In this document: piece by piece, positions 1-11,830 of the stretch
Numbering within the stretch: the stretch's first letter is position 1
Layout of the letters: each line of letters starts with the position of its first letter
NCBI GenBank assembly: GCA_027886185.1
Contig: WOAB01000893.1
Location: 2,480,001 to 2,544,000 of the forward strand
Length of the DNA: 64,000 nt
Reading direction: 5' to 3'
Source: Rheum nobile
Lineage: Eukaryota > Streptophyta > Magnoliopsida > Caryophyllales > Polygonaceae
Notes under the pieces: model-generated
Database searches by the model: none
What the model was told of the DNA's origin: nothing
The model's input: only the letters and a program-made list of their open reading frames with translations
Made by a program: the position numbers and the translations under genes

Positions 1-1510
1 GGGTGGCAGATCAAGCACCTCTGTTGTAACTTTACAACGTGTCATATCCATTGTTTCCTTAACCTTTTGTACTTGAGTCTCCGTGTCATGGTCGATCCTC
101 ACAACCAATGCGTTGAAACCGTACCGAGAATATTCCAAAATATCTTTGAAGTTTTTGTGACACCCTCAACCCTAGTACAAAACAAAATTGTCATAAAGTA
201 ACATGTGCCTATAATATTAACCGTACTGATCAGGTTTAAAATTTACTTGTTTGTGGTTCTGTGAAGAAATGAAGATAAACATCAGTCCAAGCTCTGACTA
301 TATTCTCTTTGTAAGGACTGAGCCACGTCCTCTCCACGTAGGACACGAGGCCTCTATGCCATTTCTCCCTTAACACTTAAGGCCTCATTTCGTATGTTTC
401 CTCTGTGCTTGACAAAAACAAACCCCAACACTTGTCAGCAAAAGCATCAACACTCTTTTTGTTCTTCATGACGCCAAGAGCATATGATTCGATGTTGTGT
501 TCAACATGCACCCAACATAGAATATGTTTCACCGTATCTCCCAAAACTTGACCGGTTGCATTGATGAGAGCGGTTTTTCGATCGGTCATCATGGTCGTTA
601 GATATTCTCCCACTATATTAAATAATTTGAGAAACTTTTTCATCACAAAGTTGTAATGACTTGTGTCCTCCCTCTTAGTAAATGCAAAGCCAATATTGAA
701 CGTCTTGTCAATGGATGAAAAACCAACAATCTATACCAGAGACATGGAATACCTGTAAATATATCACAACTTAATATGATAACATAAACAACAAAAATGA
801 TGACATAATTAATTTCAATAAACACCAACCTATTCATCTTGTACATGTTGTCGATAATAACTACATAAGGGAACATCTTCAACAAGTGCAATAACTTTGG
901 GTGCGCAAAGAATAGGATATCCACTTCATTGGTAGCCACCTCCCTCCGAGTATACACTTTGCACTCCTTAGATTTCAGGTACTTTAGCGTCCACTGGGTA
1001 ACCGACAATTCCCTACGATCCTCGTATTGAATCTTCTGCCAAAAGTTGTTTATTTGTTTGGTGGATGTCACATTTCCGGGGTATAGATTGCGCATCTCGG
1101 AAACAATGTTTCTTGGCGCCATAAACGTAGCAGTCTACCTCCTAACTAGAGCCTTCTGCTCTCCGGTCATTCAAATCATATATGTATGCCCAAGGAAACT
1201 AGTTGGAAAGACATGGTTGTGGTGTCCGTTAACGACATAAAGCTTCCATCTTTATGACTTTATTTCATAAGCTTTTTTCAAACGAACCTCAACCAGGTAA
1301 AATGGGCAATTGCTTTTCTTTGTGTTGCTTCTCTGTCCCTCGATATTTCTAGGTCTATATTTACAAGAATTCTCACAAGTTAGCTTCACCCTTCGGGGTT
1401 TTGAGCTTCGAATGACTATACCCATCATCAAATCCTGACCCTTCTCTTTAGCCCACTTAATCATTTCTTCTCGACTATCCCGCGCCAAGTCTACGAAAAA
1501 GCCATCGGAA
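1..1510 (-). pseudogene. MULE/FAR1-like transposase pseudogene (partial)
   Basis: Read on the minus strand, the region 1510-1250 encodes a FAR1/WRKY-GCM1-like DNA-binding stretch (SKPRRVKLTCENSCKYRP, then HHNHV near 1215). The region 1120-820 encodes the segment before the catalytic domain (FFAHPKLLHLLKMFPYVVIIDNMYKMNR). The region 750-380 encodes the MULE transposase core (TDRKTALINA, then CWVHVEHNIESYA, the C..H part of the family's zinc-like site). An AT-rich intron-like gap lies at about 760-835. The copy is broken: an in-frame stop follows the DNA-binding part, another lies just after the gap, and frames change between segments. The C-terminus lies outside the window to the left. FAR1/FHY3 transcription factors descend from such transposases, but the stops and MULE-type spacing favour a dead transposon copy. 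No terminal inverted repeat is visible to the right. Confidence 0.8.
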
Positions 1511-2560
1511 TAATCTCACGTGCATACCTGGTCTAATTTAATATATATTCAAAATGTAATGTACTAAAATTGCTACACTGGTCCGAAGTTTTTCCATTAC
1601 ATTTAAAACAATATAATCTTCATAATGAACTATACTTTCAAGATAAACTATACATCTTGCTTAAATATCTTTTCAAAATAAAATGTGCTACATATATCAT
1701 ATAATGTCTTTGTTATTGCTTAAATATCTATTCGAAACGAAATTTGCTACATATGTTATTCATACAAATAAACTACATGACATCATTTAAATTAATAACT
1801 ACTCTAAGCCCAAATTTTCTTTAATAATATTCTTCATATCTAAATACACTTAAAGCATATCATATTAAACTAAAATTTCAAATAATACATGCCTCTAGAG
1901 GTTCAAAATGCCGAATAGCTTATTTGTCTACTAACTTTCCATGTACTTGCTCTCCATGTACTGATTCTCTATCAGTGTTTGATATTTTTTCCAAAATGCA
2001 TTTTTCTAAAATTATACTGAAGTGGACTGGAAAAAAATGGGAGAATTTAGTTGTTATGAAAAGGGTAGTGTGATGTTGGTATCTATAGAGCCAGAATTAG
2101 ACCTTTGGGAATGGTACGATACACATACTAGACACATACCTTACCCTTCCCAATGGTTCAATTTCGACTATTGTTATACAGAGAGTACGCGCCCAGCTAG
2201 CATAACACGCGTACCTTCTGCAAAACCATAAGGTACGCGTCCCACCCGCATACATGAGAAGTATCTTCGGATACTTTTCGGGTATTTAGCAAAGTATATC
2301 TACGCAAAGTGTACGCATACCCCCTAGTATAAGTATACAATGCATACGCGTAACACCTGGGTGTTCAAATATGAGAAAAGGTGGAGAGTATTTAGATGCT
2401 CCGAAATAATATGCTTCTTATTGCATAAGAATGAGACCTACAAAAGTTCAGATGAATACATAACTAATCTTAACCTGGACCCTTGGTCATCTGGTTACAC
2501 TTGGTCCACAATAATTACAAGGGAGCTACCCCCAAAAAAAGCAAGGTAATTACCCAAAAA
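1511..2560. other. Intergenic, no supported gene
   Basis: AT-rich sequence. The part 2180-2345 is rich in TACGCG/GTACGC/CGCATAC words. Short open frames here show no family resemblance or splice structure. The 3' untranslated region of the NAT gene probably begins just below 2646 and runs toward about 2560. Confidence 0.5.
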
Positions 2561-2645
2561 AGGATTAATAAATTTCATCTCTTTCAATTGTTCCCTCCCT
2601 TTAGTTCCTAGTCTTCATGTCATATTAGGGCTTGGTACCTTGTTG

Positions 2646-5600
2646 TTATGTTGGTGGAAAGAATCTGTTAAGGTTGAAAGGCAAGGTGTAGAACTCTTCA
2701 TTCCTATTATCCCCTCTGAATGTCCTGAACTTGACCCACCATGGCATTCCTCTATCCTTCTTCGACTTCTCGACCTCCAGCGTGTTGTCGAGGAACACCG
2801 CTATGATGAACCCCACCATTGCCGAGGATGCAAATAGGGTGTTCATAAACGCATTGAACTGCAAACACCAAACTCTTAGGGGTCATATGGTAGCTTAGAC
2901 AAGATAACATAACACAATGGACTGAATCACTATAGCAAAGTTATAGGTATGAAAAAGGACTACTTACCCATCCAGCATTGGTTCGGACGAGGCCCCTATG
3001 AGGAAGATAGTCATAGAAGAATTGCGGGATGGATATGCCAAGGAAGAGCGAGAGGCCGGTGATGAAAAGGCTTCTCATGGAGTTCATGTTAGTGAACTGA
3101 AGGAACGAGAGTCCAACCGAAGCTACACACCACAAGATCAAAAGCTCTTTAGCAATCAACACCACTAGCTTTATGGATGAAAGATGATTATTGCAAGATG
3201 CGAATCGAATCCCGTACACACAAGGCCGAAGAGGACGCAGTACAAAGCTGCGAATATCGGGAATGGTATGGATGCAAACACAGCCCCAAACTTTCCTGCA
3301 GCAATACAATCACAAGACTGATGAGTTGATGAAAGTTGATATGTAGGTGTTACGGTTTCGTGTGGATGTAGGACAACCTAAAGTCGAGAAGAAGATCATG
3401 AAGCCAGCTGAAATTTGGACAACTCTACGACTACCAACTCTCGTGAGTCCAAGAAGTCCGACATTTTCCCTGATGCACGACCACAGCAGTAAATTAATAA
3501 GAAGAGCTGTACGTAGTTGAGTTGAGTGAAGCTGGATTTGTCTTACACTGAGACGGTAGATCCAGTTCCGGTTCCAAATAGACCATCCAGCAAAATTCCG
3601 ATACCCTGCATTAAGAGAAGCTCGTTATCAAACAGGACTGGAAACGAGCAAGACCGGATTCTGTACACGGACGAGGCAAGTTACCTGCCATCCAATGCCT
3701 CGGCTTAGAACATATGCAGGTGGAGGAGTAGCAATTGCCAGCCTCGAAGCTGCCTTGTATGCACCAGTTGACTGCATGAGATCAGCTTTAGCATCAATTT
3801 AAAGCATAATACAGCACGTGAAGTAAACAGTACCTCAACCATGGAGACGAGAACAGCTGACATCATTGCAAATGAATGACCTGCCGAGAAGGTAGGTGGA
3901 CCCCACTGCAGTGGATATGGAAATTTGAACCTGATTGAATCAGTTGCATTTGCATATAAAAAGAAACAGATTTTCGAGTTAGAGTAATACAATTAAAATG
4001 TAATACTAATTACTACTGTAATACAAGTGATGGATTACCACGGTGCAGTGGATATCAGATTTGCTCGGTCAGTACGACAACTCAACTGGGTATGGAGGGG
4101 TTTGCCGCAGTAAGCACCTGCTGCAGTCAAGATGATTGCATAGATCCATATGATTGTTACAGATATAAGTACTGGAAACCGCTCAAAAATGGGCACTTCT
4201 CGTAATGGTCTGATATGTTTCAAGTACTGCATAAATGTTCAGGAACATAATGAGATAAAACTTACTATGAGACTGGAAAAATGAAAGCACAAATGAGAGA
4301 AATTTCTACTCACTTGAGATAAACCAATGACAAGTAACAGCATTGGCAGGCCGATTTCTATGCAATTCCCTAACTGAAGCAAAATAAGAGTTGTATCTTT
4401 AACATCAATAAGAGAAATGAAAGGCTAAAAACAGTAGACCTTCATGACATAAAAACATGAATTGAATGTAATACGGACGTACTGCTGGAAAACCTCGTTG
4501 AAACAATCCCAGACCGACTAGTCCCACCACAGGTGCCATACCAAGAGGGCTAAAGAACCTGCAAATAACCCACAAAACATGAAAGAATGCAATGTAGCAT
4601 GCTGTCTAGATTCTCTTGCTAAAGAAAGAAAGAAAGCATTATTTGGTGTATGTCAACTGTCAAGTCATACCGTGAAAAGAGGCCCCATACTTGGCTGTAA
4701 CCTAGGATAATTTGTATGCTTGAGGCTACAATCAAAGCGCCTTGGATAGCTCGCATAGTATGTATGAATCTCTGTTTACGTGCAAATTAAAAGAGAGAGC
4801 CTGCTAAGTTTTATGCATATGGAAGATAATTCATACACTAGAAAATAAAGAGAGAATCTATTATTTCTAGTGAAGAGTTTATACAAGAAATTTAACTAAT
4901 TTCATACACTCCAATAACTAGAATATAGAGGAACAACAAAATTTGGAGCAGAGCATTGACTATGTACATGCTAGTTTTGCAGTTGGATTCACCACTACCA
5001 CGTGCTTTAATTATAGAGATAATGTAATGTGAATGTGATAAAAAAAAAAAAAAGGAACTGAGAAACTTACTTCATGAGAATCAGAAATTCTTCGTAGTGA
5101 CGAGTCATTGATGATATAAGCTATGGGTATTACGTAAGCAAAGGAGCCTCCAACTATGGCTGGTAACCTAGTGCCAAACAAGGCTTGGAGAAGTGTGTTA
5201 ATTCCAGAAACAAAGAGAAGAGTTTGTATGACTCGTGCCTTGTCACCCTGTTCATTCAAGAAGAAAAGGCAATTTCAAATAAATTTGATTGTAAATTTCA
5301 TATGATGTGAATGCATAATGCATAGAATAGGCTACTCACATCAGATCCCCCCATGGCAGGGACTATTAGTGAAGGAATCATTACACTGCTTCCCAGGATC
5401 ACAATGTAGTTCTGGAAAGCCAGGAGAATGGATTCAACTGCAAGAAGTAGCCATCAAGAAAGTATTAGTTCACCTAGAAAAGGTTTTAGTTGGCTGGTCT
5501 TTTATGTTTATTCCTATAAGCTTAGCAACCTCAGTAATTCAATATCACATAAAATTCAATCACTCAGCCAATGAATTTGATGCATTTTCCAATTCTATTT

Positions 5601-7071
5601 GTAAGAACATATACACCCATCATATGCATTATGTTGACAGGATCTCAAAAATGATGAACCCGCAATCTCAGTCTGATCCACAAAAAAATGTTATAACATC
5701 ACACTTAGACAAGGCTGGTGAGTCCTAGATTAGAAAAGGTACAAAATTTGCACATATGGCCTAGACGATTTAAGACTTGTTAGAAATGGCAACATGTGGA
5801 GTGGAGTCCTGCATTTTTATTAGCATGGACCATGACAGAAAGCAGTTGTATCATAGCAACCAAAACAAAAGGATGTATCATATTAGACGAGTCCCATTTC
5901 AGTGAGAGCATTTAATTGACCCTGAGGAAAGAAAATGACAAGGCCAAGGACTGGAGGAGATCCAAATGGAACCAAAAATGGTGATAATGAGTCACAATGG
6001 GGTAGGTGAATATGATGTAGAGCTGGTTTTTCATGCTGGACTCCAAAGAAAACTCTAAGTGGGCCACTCGGCAACTTAATACTGAGGCCAGTGGCCACCG
6101 GGCACCGGCCATTCCATTATCAGCCTCAATTTCCTTAAACTCAACTGTAACGCCAGCTAGCCATAATTTCACTTCTGGAATAAAGCAATGAAGACATCCT
6201 TTGTTCAACCAATGCCCATTCCCTTTACTTAACCTTGATATTGCAAAAGAAAATGTTTATCAACAATTCAAACTTATGTATGAATTGGGAAATTTGGAGA
6301 CTGGGCAATAAATGCACCCTCATCCTGCTACAGATATGAGCAGAGTAAATCAGTAATCAGCAGGACCATTGAAAGTGCATGAAAGTCTAAGTCACCAAAC
6401 AAAAATAAAGTGTGATTATCTGCCATTACCAAGTAGACATTAAAAGGACCACCAAAGTAGTCTCCTATCCTATGAACCCCCATTAGATAGCAGAATAACC
6501 ACTTCCCATATGCAAATACAGGGAACACTGCACATTCGCCATAGGCAATACAGCCCTGGCCTATACCACATTTGAATTTCATTCAATTTCTCATCAACCA
6601 AGATAACTTTTGATAGTGAACGCGAAAGAAGCAAACTCACTAGAGAAAACAAGTGATTTTCTCCCTTCTTCCACAAATGGGGAAGTGCGAAGATGATGAT
6701 GATGATGCATGCTATGTGCCATGGAATAGTCAGTACCAATACCCACAAAAGGGAAAGTGAAAAACCCAAAAGCACACCCATTTTTGCAAACCCAAAACCG
6801 CAACCAAGGGTTTTAGGTTGAAGAGATAGCCCTAAAAGAGGAGCCTTTTTGAAGCTTTTCCTCTTCTTTCTTTCAAGTTGTGTGGTGGGGACAGGGATGC
6901 CAAATGTAGAGCTCTTCTTACACAGTGAAGCTCACTTAAAGAGTGACCTTCATCAAGAAATCACAAACCTTTTCAGCCCCACAAAAAACCCACACAGAAA
7001 AAACTGGAGCACAAGAATTTCAAAGTTTTCAATTCATCACAATTGAAAGTTGAATCAATCATCACACTCAC

Positions 7072-7125
<54 letters not shown>

Positions 7126-7201
7126 CCCAAGGAGGGTTTGAGTCTATGCAATACTCAAGGTCCTGGAGCTGCTCCATGGGTGGATGGGCTATTTCCTCCA
7201 T
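2646..7201 (-). CDS. NAT2-like: Nucleobase-ascorbate transporter (NAT/NCS2), NAT2-like, 14 exons
   Basis: Membrane permease of the nucleobase-ascorbate (NCS2) family, expected at the plasma membrane; plant members move purines, uracil or xanthine, and the substrate here is unknown. Coding exons, in reading order, are 7126-7201, 5340-5437, 5071-5247, 4671-4771, 4483-4558, 4314-4373, 4039-4226, 3834-3930, 3685-3771, 3547-3605, 3378-3469, 3218-3295, 2968-3122 and 2646-2858. All junctions are GT-AG and all phases agree. They sum to 1557 nt, or 518 aa plus stop, which matches the usual NAT length. The start MEEIAHPPMEQLQDLEYC and the end NRFFPPT are diagnostic of NAT1/NAT2-type proteins. The NAT signature ENVGLLGLTR spans exons 10-11, and the TM1 substrate motif reads FQNY. 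Intron 1 (5438-7125) is by far the longest. No inactivating change was seen. Expression cannot be judged. Confidence 0.95.
7080..7122. repeat. (AG)n microsatellite at the NAT intron 1 donor
   Basis: About 21 AG units lie directly inside intron 1. The GTACTC splice donor of exon 1 (7120-7125, minus) abuts the tract. On the transcribed strand it is a CT-rich run starting a few bases after the donor. Confidence 0.9.
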
Positions 7202-7500
7202 TGCTAAGAGTCCTCCTCCAAAGAAGCAGCAGCAGCAGCAGCAGCAGCAGCGAGAGAGAGAGAGAGAGAAAACAGAGAAGAAAGGCAAAGAATATTTGAG
7301 GAAGAACCAAGGAACAAAGTAAAGGACGCGGAAAGTTGCACTGAGCGCGAGAGAAAAAGATGAAGAAAAGGCGTGTGTGAGTGAGAGAGAGAGAGAGAGA
7401 GAGAGATGCAATTGCAAAGGAAGCTGAAACTTATTCGTTACACTCTCTGCGCGCTGCTTTCTCGGGTGGATTGGAGAAGAGAGAGAGATTCTTCTCATTT
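7202..7500 (-). promoter_or_regulatory. NAT 5' leader with CAG and GA microsatellites
   Basis: Sequence just upstream of the NAT start codon. It contains a CAG/CTG tract at about 7226-7250, a GA tract at 7251-7269 and a second GA tract at 7384-7406. On the sense strand these are CTG and CT repeats, typical of plant 5' UTRs and core promoters. No upstream ATG clearly in competition was established. The transcription start is not defined. Confidence 0.6.
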
Positions 7501-7906
7501 ACATTTAATTGCGGGATTTTACTTTCTTATATCCGTTACTAGTGTTCGTCTTTATTTCTAAAATTATTTTGAATCCGGAGTTAATTTGACACAGGAAACC
7601 CCTGTTGTCTCTTTAATTTACGAAATGACCTGTACTTTTACTCATTTCTGATCATGGGCCCCACATTAACAGATTTTTCGCCAAACCAGTTTAATGAAGC
7701 AGATTGCAATTTATATAACTCACCAAAGCAGATTGCCAAGAGGTGCTTCCTCTTCACACATGGTATTTTTCTAACCCAACAACAGCAACTGCCATACTAT
7801 TATCAATATTGCACTGTATGATATTTTTCTATAAACAAACCAATACACTTTAAATCAACTCAGATAATAACTCTAACAAGAGTAATAACACCAAGTCTAA
7901 TATTAT
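7501..7906. other. Probable NAT promoter region
   Basis: AT-rich DNA between the NAT leader and the Mutator-like element. No coding potential was seen. It lies upstream of NAT on the minus strand, so it should hold the promoter, but no single TATA box can be assigned with confidence. Confidence 0.4.
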
Positions 7907-7915
7907 TATTTTCTT

Positions 7916-9133
7916 GGGTTATTTAGACAAAACCACCCTTTGAAAGAAGACATTTTCACAAAATCATCCTTTAACTTGGAGTTTATATCAAACCACCCTC
8001 TAAACAAAAAAAATTAACAATGAACCACCCTCTCTTCAAATCACCAATAAATATAATTTGTTAAAAAGATAAATTATCTTTAAACATGTAAAGAAAAGCC
8101 ATTTAATTTATAAAAAAGAAAAATATATTATCTTTATTAAAACCTCTTTTTGTTCACCATACATGAAAAAAACAATTATAAATGAAGACTATACTTAGAT
8201 AGTATGGTCGACTCAACAAATTAGACAAATTCACACTGTACTATGGTTTATTTAGATCTACGGGTATATATGAAGCTCATATTTTTTTTAAATAATATAA
8301 AATACAAATTATTTACATAAAGACTAAAATAATAATTAAGTTTTCTTTGTTTAATTTCCGTTTAATTTATCATATATATGTTGGAGTAATGATTGGATTT
8401 CAACATGGTTGATTAAACACTTAGGTTACAATTTTTGTAATTTTTTTGCAATTGAAATTCACTCATATTTACTTTTATTCAATAAATTACAACTCTTTAA
8501 AAAAATTAATCAGAATTTCATTTAAAAAATAGAGTAAAATATTATTTCTCATTATTTAATTGCCCATCTTGATGTCAACCATAAGTTCGTTGCACATGCT
8601 AAAACTTTAAACATAATATTATTGGAAAATTTATTCATATTGCTTTCAGTCTATATGCTAATTAGTATTATTTTTTGTTGCTTTAAAAGGTAGGATTATT
8701 TTTTGGACTTTAGGTGAAATAAATTTTAGTCATTTCATATACAATCTAATTTTATTTTATTTTATATTTAATACTCATTTGATTGATATAAGATATAGAC
8801 TTGATTATTTTTTTGCACGTACTAAATTAACAAAGGCACATATATGTACGAATTTAATAGGTTCTTGGGCACTAAATTACTAAACAATGAATTTACGTAG
8901 TTTTATCTTTTCTCTTTCCACATTGTAAATCCAAATGTCTTTTTTTCTTGTTTTTCCTGTTTAGAAGGTATTTTCATATTTTTCTCAAATATTAAATATA
9001 ACCAAGGCAAATTATTGTGGGTGGTTGATTGTAAACTTTTTTTGTTTAAAGGGTGGTTTTATATAAACTTCAAGTTTAAGGGTGGTTTTGTGTAAAGTCT
9101 AGTGTTTAAAGGGTGGTTTTATCTAAAAAACCC
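7916..9133. mobile_element. Non-autonomous Mutator-like element (long TIRs, 9-bp TSD)
   Basis: The left end (GGGTTATTTAGACAAAACC, from 7916) and the reverse complement of the right end (GGGTTTTTTAGATAAAACC, to 9133) match over roughly 120 bp, including the repeated ACCACCCT words. The flanking 9-mers are TATTTTCTT (7907-7915) and TATTTTATT (9134-9142), matching at 8 of 9 positions. Long TIRs and a 9-bp duplication are the hallmarks of the Mutator superfamily. The roughly 980-bp interior is AT-rich and non-coding, so it would depend on a transposase from elsewhere. Confidence 0.85.
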
Positions 9134-9142
9134 TATTTTATT

Positions 9143-9784
9143 TACCCTTGGCCACCTTGGCTCTCTAACTACCAAGGTTTTGGAGTGTAATTAGAGTTTA
9201 TTTTGTTAAGTAAATTATTTTATTAAGTGTAATTAGTACTTGTTAAAAGTAAAGTTTTCACCAAAAGAAAATGTAAAAATAAATATGAATTTATCTTTTT
9301 CTCATTTTACAAATCTGTATTTTTTACTACACTTTTTGGTATTTTTGTAATACTTTTAAAAATATGATATTTTTGTAAAGAGCTATTGAAAATCTGATAG
9401 TTTTTGCAATTCCGCCTTGTTATGAACCAAAGGTTGTATAGGAATGGAACCCCTTAGAATTCTGAATTCATGAAAGGGGCTCTTATACTAAGGAGCTATA
9501 CTTTAGTCTTCATGTGTCTTAGCAGAATTAGGGTCTGGCTTGGAAAAGCATTTGTTGAGGCACTTGTTTGAATTCTGATGGGATGTGAATTCTATACTTT
9601 AGTCTTCCGTCGTCAAAGCCAGCGAGCTGGGATGTGAATTCTGATGGGATGTGAATTCTATAGGGAGAATTGGGAGAATTGGCCTTGCAAGGTACCAAAT
9701 TTACTCTGTCTCTTGAGTTGGGATGTGAATTCTGATGTATCCTTCAATTGTTGATTAATGTGATACACACTTGCATTGTTTCAG
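9143..9784. repeat. Intergenic DNA with a repeated GGGATGTGAATTCTGATG word
   Basis: The word GGATGTGAATTCT recurs around 9583, 9634, 9650 and 9720, in places joined to TATACTTTAGTCTT (9487 and 9593). This points to small local duplications. No coding exon is supported until the acceptor at 9784. Confidence 0.5.
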
Positions 9785-9964
9785 GTGGGATTTGATGAGC
9801 TTGGCGGGACTGGTGAATTTAGCACGGAGGAACTGGAGGATAGATTGGCAAGAGCTCAGGTTATCTTCTCCGAGGGCGAATCATTAGTAAATGCCTCGAG
9901 AAATAAGGCTAAGACTAGAAGTGTGCGACAAAGTGAACAACTAGATTCATCAGATTCAGATTAG
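9785..9964 (+). pseudogene. Orphan terminal exon of an unrecognised gene
   Basis: A pyrimidine-rich acceptor (GCATTGTTTCAG) ends at 9784 and is followed by an open frame VGFDELGGTGEFSTEEL...RLARAQVIF, ending in the acidic tail SEQLDSSDSD and a TAG at 9962-9964. The biased acidic/serine tail and good acceptor look like a real last exon. An apparent 3' UTR follows to about 10250. No upstream exons are visible between here and the NAT promoter, apart from a possible short stretch ending at a GTACC donor near 9690. I do not recognise the family. It is most likely a gene fragment duplicated or carried here without its 5' part. Confidence 0.5.
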
Positions 9965-10250
9965 AGCTGCCAAAATCTAGTGTGCTACTGCAGACTACAG
10001 TGTCAGCTGCTGGCTTGCATGCTTCTTTCACTGGGCATCCGGCTTCACTTATAGTGGCTTGGATGCCAATTTTATTGTCTGCATTGCATTACTGGTAATG
10101 CTTATGGAGGCAAGAATAGATTTGATCTTGTTTTATGTAATGTAGTAGAGTATTTTTTGAAGAAGGCTCCTTGTTTTTTGAGTGATCATTTCTGCTAGAC
10201 GGAAGATGTTATAATGCATGAAACATATTATATATCACCTCTTAAATGGT
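9965..10250 (+). other. Likely 3' UTR of the orphan exon
   Basis: T-rich, non-coding sequence following the stop codon, with possible plant polyadenylation context (TTTTATGTAATGTAG near 10130). Assigned only by position. Confidence 0.35.
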
Positions 10251-10519
10251 TTTTATTACTCTTGTAAGAGAGTGGTTTAAGTTTTGCCTCAGCTGAATAT
10301 AGAAATTTGTGTTAATACATTGGTTGGTTTCATAACGAGAAACATTTAAATTTGCATTTTATTAGTTGTGATTCTCGTTGAATTGATAATCGGTAAAGAC
10401 CTTGAGTGAAGTTAATTTATGTTCTGTTGCGTTGAAAAAGAATATGCACGAAGAAATCCTAAACTTAAAACCGCCTAACATTTAAAACTTCATTTTTGTA
10501 AATTTTGTTACATAACAGA

Positions 10520-10700
10520 TCATTATGTACTTTATCATGCCACATTTATACGAAGTCAGACCATAATTAGACGAAGTCAGGTCAATGCTCTGTTATATCA
10601 CAAAATTTCAAATGTTAGCCGAATTCAAATTTCAGAGTAATATTCACTTTATCAGGTCACATTTGTACGTAGTCAGGTAATTATTCTGTTATATTAACTT
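10520..10700 (+). repeat. Dispersed repeat, copy 1 (ACTTTATCAG...GAAGTCAGGTCA)
   Basis: Contains ACTTTATCATGCCACATTT, GACGAAGTCAGGTCAATGCT and TATCACAAAATTTCAAATGT. The same block recurs at 11650-11830, with a partial copy at 11043-11106. These are diverged direct repeats about 1.1 kb apart. Family unknown. Confidence 0.7.
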
Positions 10701-10784
10701 TAAATTTGAAATAAACGATGGTTGGTTCCGTAATGCAAATTTAAATGTATCTCTGCTTGATCTTTTGTCTTGGAAAATTACTTA

Positions 10785-10860
10785 AAAGCATAATAGCTCA
10801 AAAGGAAGAACAATGTGTTTGCTGCACATGATGTGGGTTCGAATCCCATATAGGTTGATC
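10785..10860 (+). repeat. tRNA-derived SINE head / pseudo-tRNA
   Basis: A Pol III box A (TAGCTCAAAAGG, 10794-10805) and box B (GGTTCGAATCC, 10836-10846) lie at tRNA spacing. The anticodon arm is perfect: ATGTG (10813-10817), loop TTTGCTG, CACAT (10825-10829), which would give a TGC (Ala) anticodon. The T arm also folds. The acceptor stem does not pair (the 5' side AGCATAA does not complement the 3' side), so this is not a functional tRNA; it is better read as a tRNA-related SINE head. The 3' end and TSD were not found. Confidence 0.6.
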
Positions 10861-11111
10861 AAAATTTCTTTAAAATGAAACCTCCTAACATGATTCACCA
10901 TTTCTAGTTTTGCTTCAAGGGTCATAGCTTATATATTGGCCTATTGCCTCTAATGTTTATACTGCATTAGTTCACTATGAATTTATAATGATTGGAAAAA
11001 GAAAGAAAGTTGCAAGGGTCATTGAGAAGCAAAACTCATACAGTTTACTTTATCAGACCACATTTATACTTTATCAGACCACATTTGTACGTTGCTAGGT
11101 CATTACTATCT

Positions 11112-11408
11112 TCATAGATGCGCCCCTAGACTCCATGAACTATCTTCGGAGAAACCTTGCAGTGCCACAAACCCAACAACACTGCCCTTGCTACATGGGG
11201 TTGTCGTTTTACCCCACACATTCGAAGAGGGGTCTGTAAATTTGAGGGTGATCTTACAACAGCTTTCTCCAAATGGAACTGTGGCATACTTAAGGCCTTC
11301 AACTAAGCAGGTTTCAACTGCATTTAACTTTCCCTTCATTGATAGCCAGGAACCCCTTTTGCGTGATTGACATTTTTCTATATACTCTTGATGGCCATGT
11401 AAACCCAA
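11112..11408 (-). pseudogene. Unrecognised open fragment (possible gene relic)
   Basis: The minus strand is open for 98 codons. The composition is protein-like (GESCCKITLKFTDPSSNVWG and CSKGSVVGFVALQGF) and locally more GC-rich than its surroundings. There is no start context, no splice partner and no family I recognise. It lies between the two copies of the ACTTTATCAG repeat, so it may be cargo of an unidentified element. Confidence 0.3.
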
Positions 11409-11649
11409 ATAAAGCTAGTTAGTAGGTAATCATAATAAACAAAATACAATTAGGTCGTATCTCAAGATTTACTTTACCAGTCTCAAGTACACTACTTTAT
11501 CTGCACACTGAGGAATGTAACGGTAGTCATGCTCTTTTCAATATTGGGTTTTTGCAACTAGCTATCAGAAATTCGGTATTTTTTCCATTACACCTAGTTT
11601 AAACATAGGGGGTGTGGGTGTTTGGTCAATTTTGCATGTTTGGAAAATT

Positions 11650-11830
11650 TAAATACAGTTTACTTTATCAGACCATATTTATACTTTATCAGGTCATATT
11701 TATACGAAGTCAGGTCAATGCTCTGTTATATCACAAAATTTCAAATGTTAGCCAATTTCAAATTTCAGAGCAATATTCACTTTATCAGGCCATATTTATA
11801 TGTTGGCAGGTCATTACTCTGTTATATATG
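11650..11830 (+). repeat. Dispersed repeat, copy 2
   Basis: Diverged second copy of the block at 10520-10700, sharing TATACGAAGTCAGGTCAATG, CTCTGTTATATCACAAAATT and the closing CACTTTATCAGG motif. The short open frames through it are by-products of the repeat. Confidence 0.7.

Noticed and set aside
1..1510. Functional FAR1/FHY3 transcription factor gene
   Set aside because: Several in-frame stops and frame changes; closer to a dead MULE transposase.
7055..7498. 147-codon minus-strand open frame through the NAT leader
   Set aside because: It reads through CT and CTG microsatellites; only the MEEIAHPP... part from 7201 is real NAT coding sequence.
10785..10860. Functional tRNA-Ala gene
   Set aside because: The acceptor stem does not pair, so it is recorded as a SINE head.
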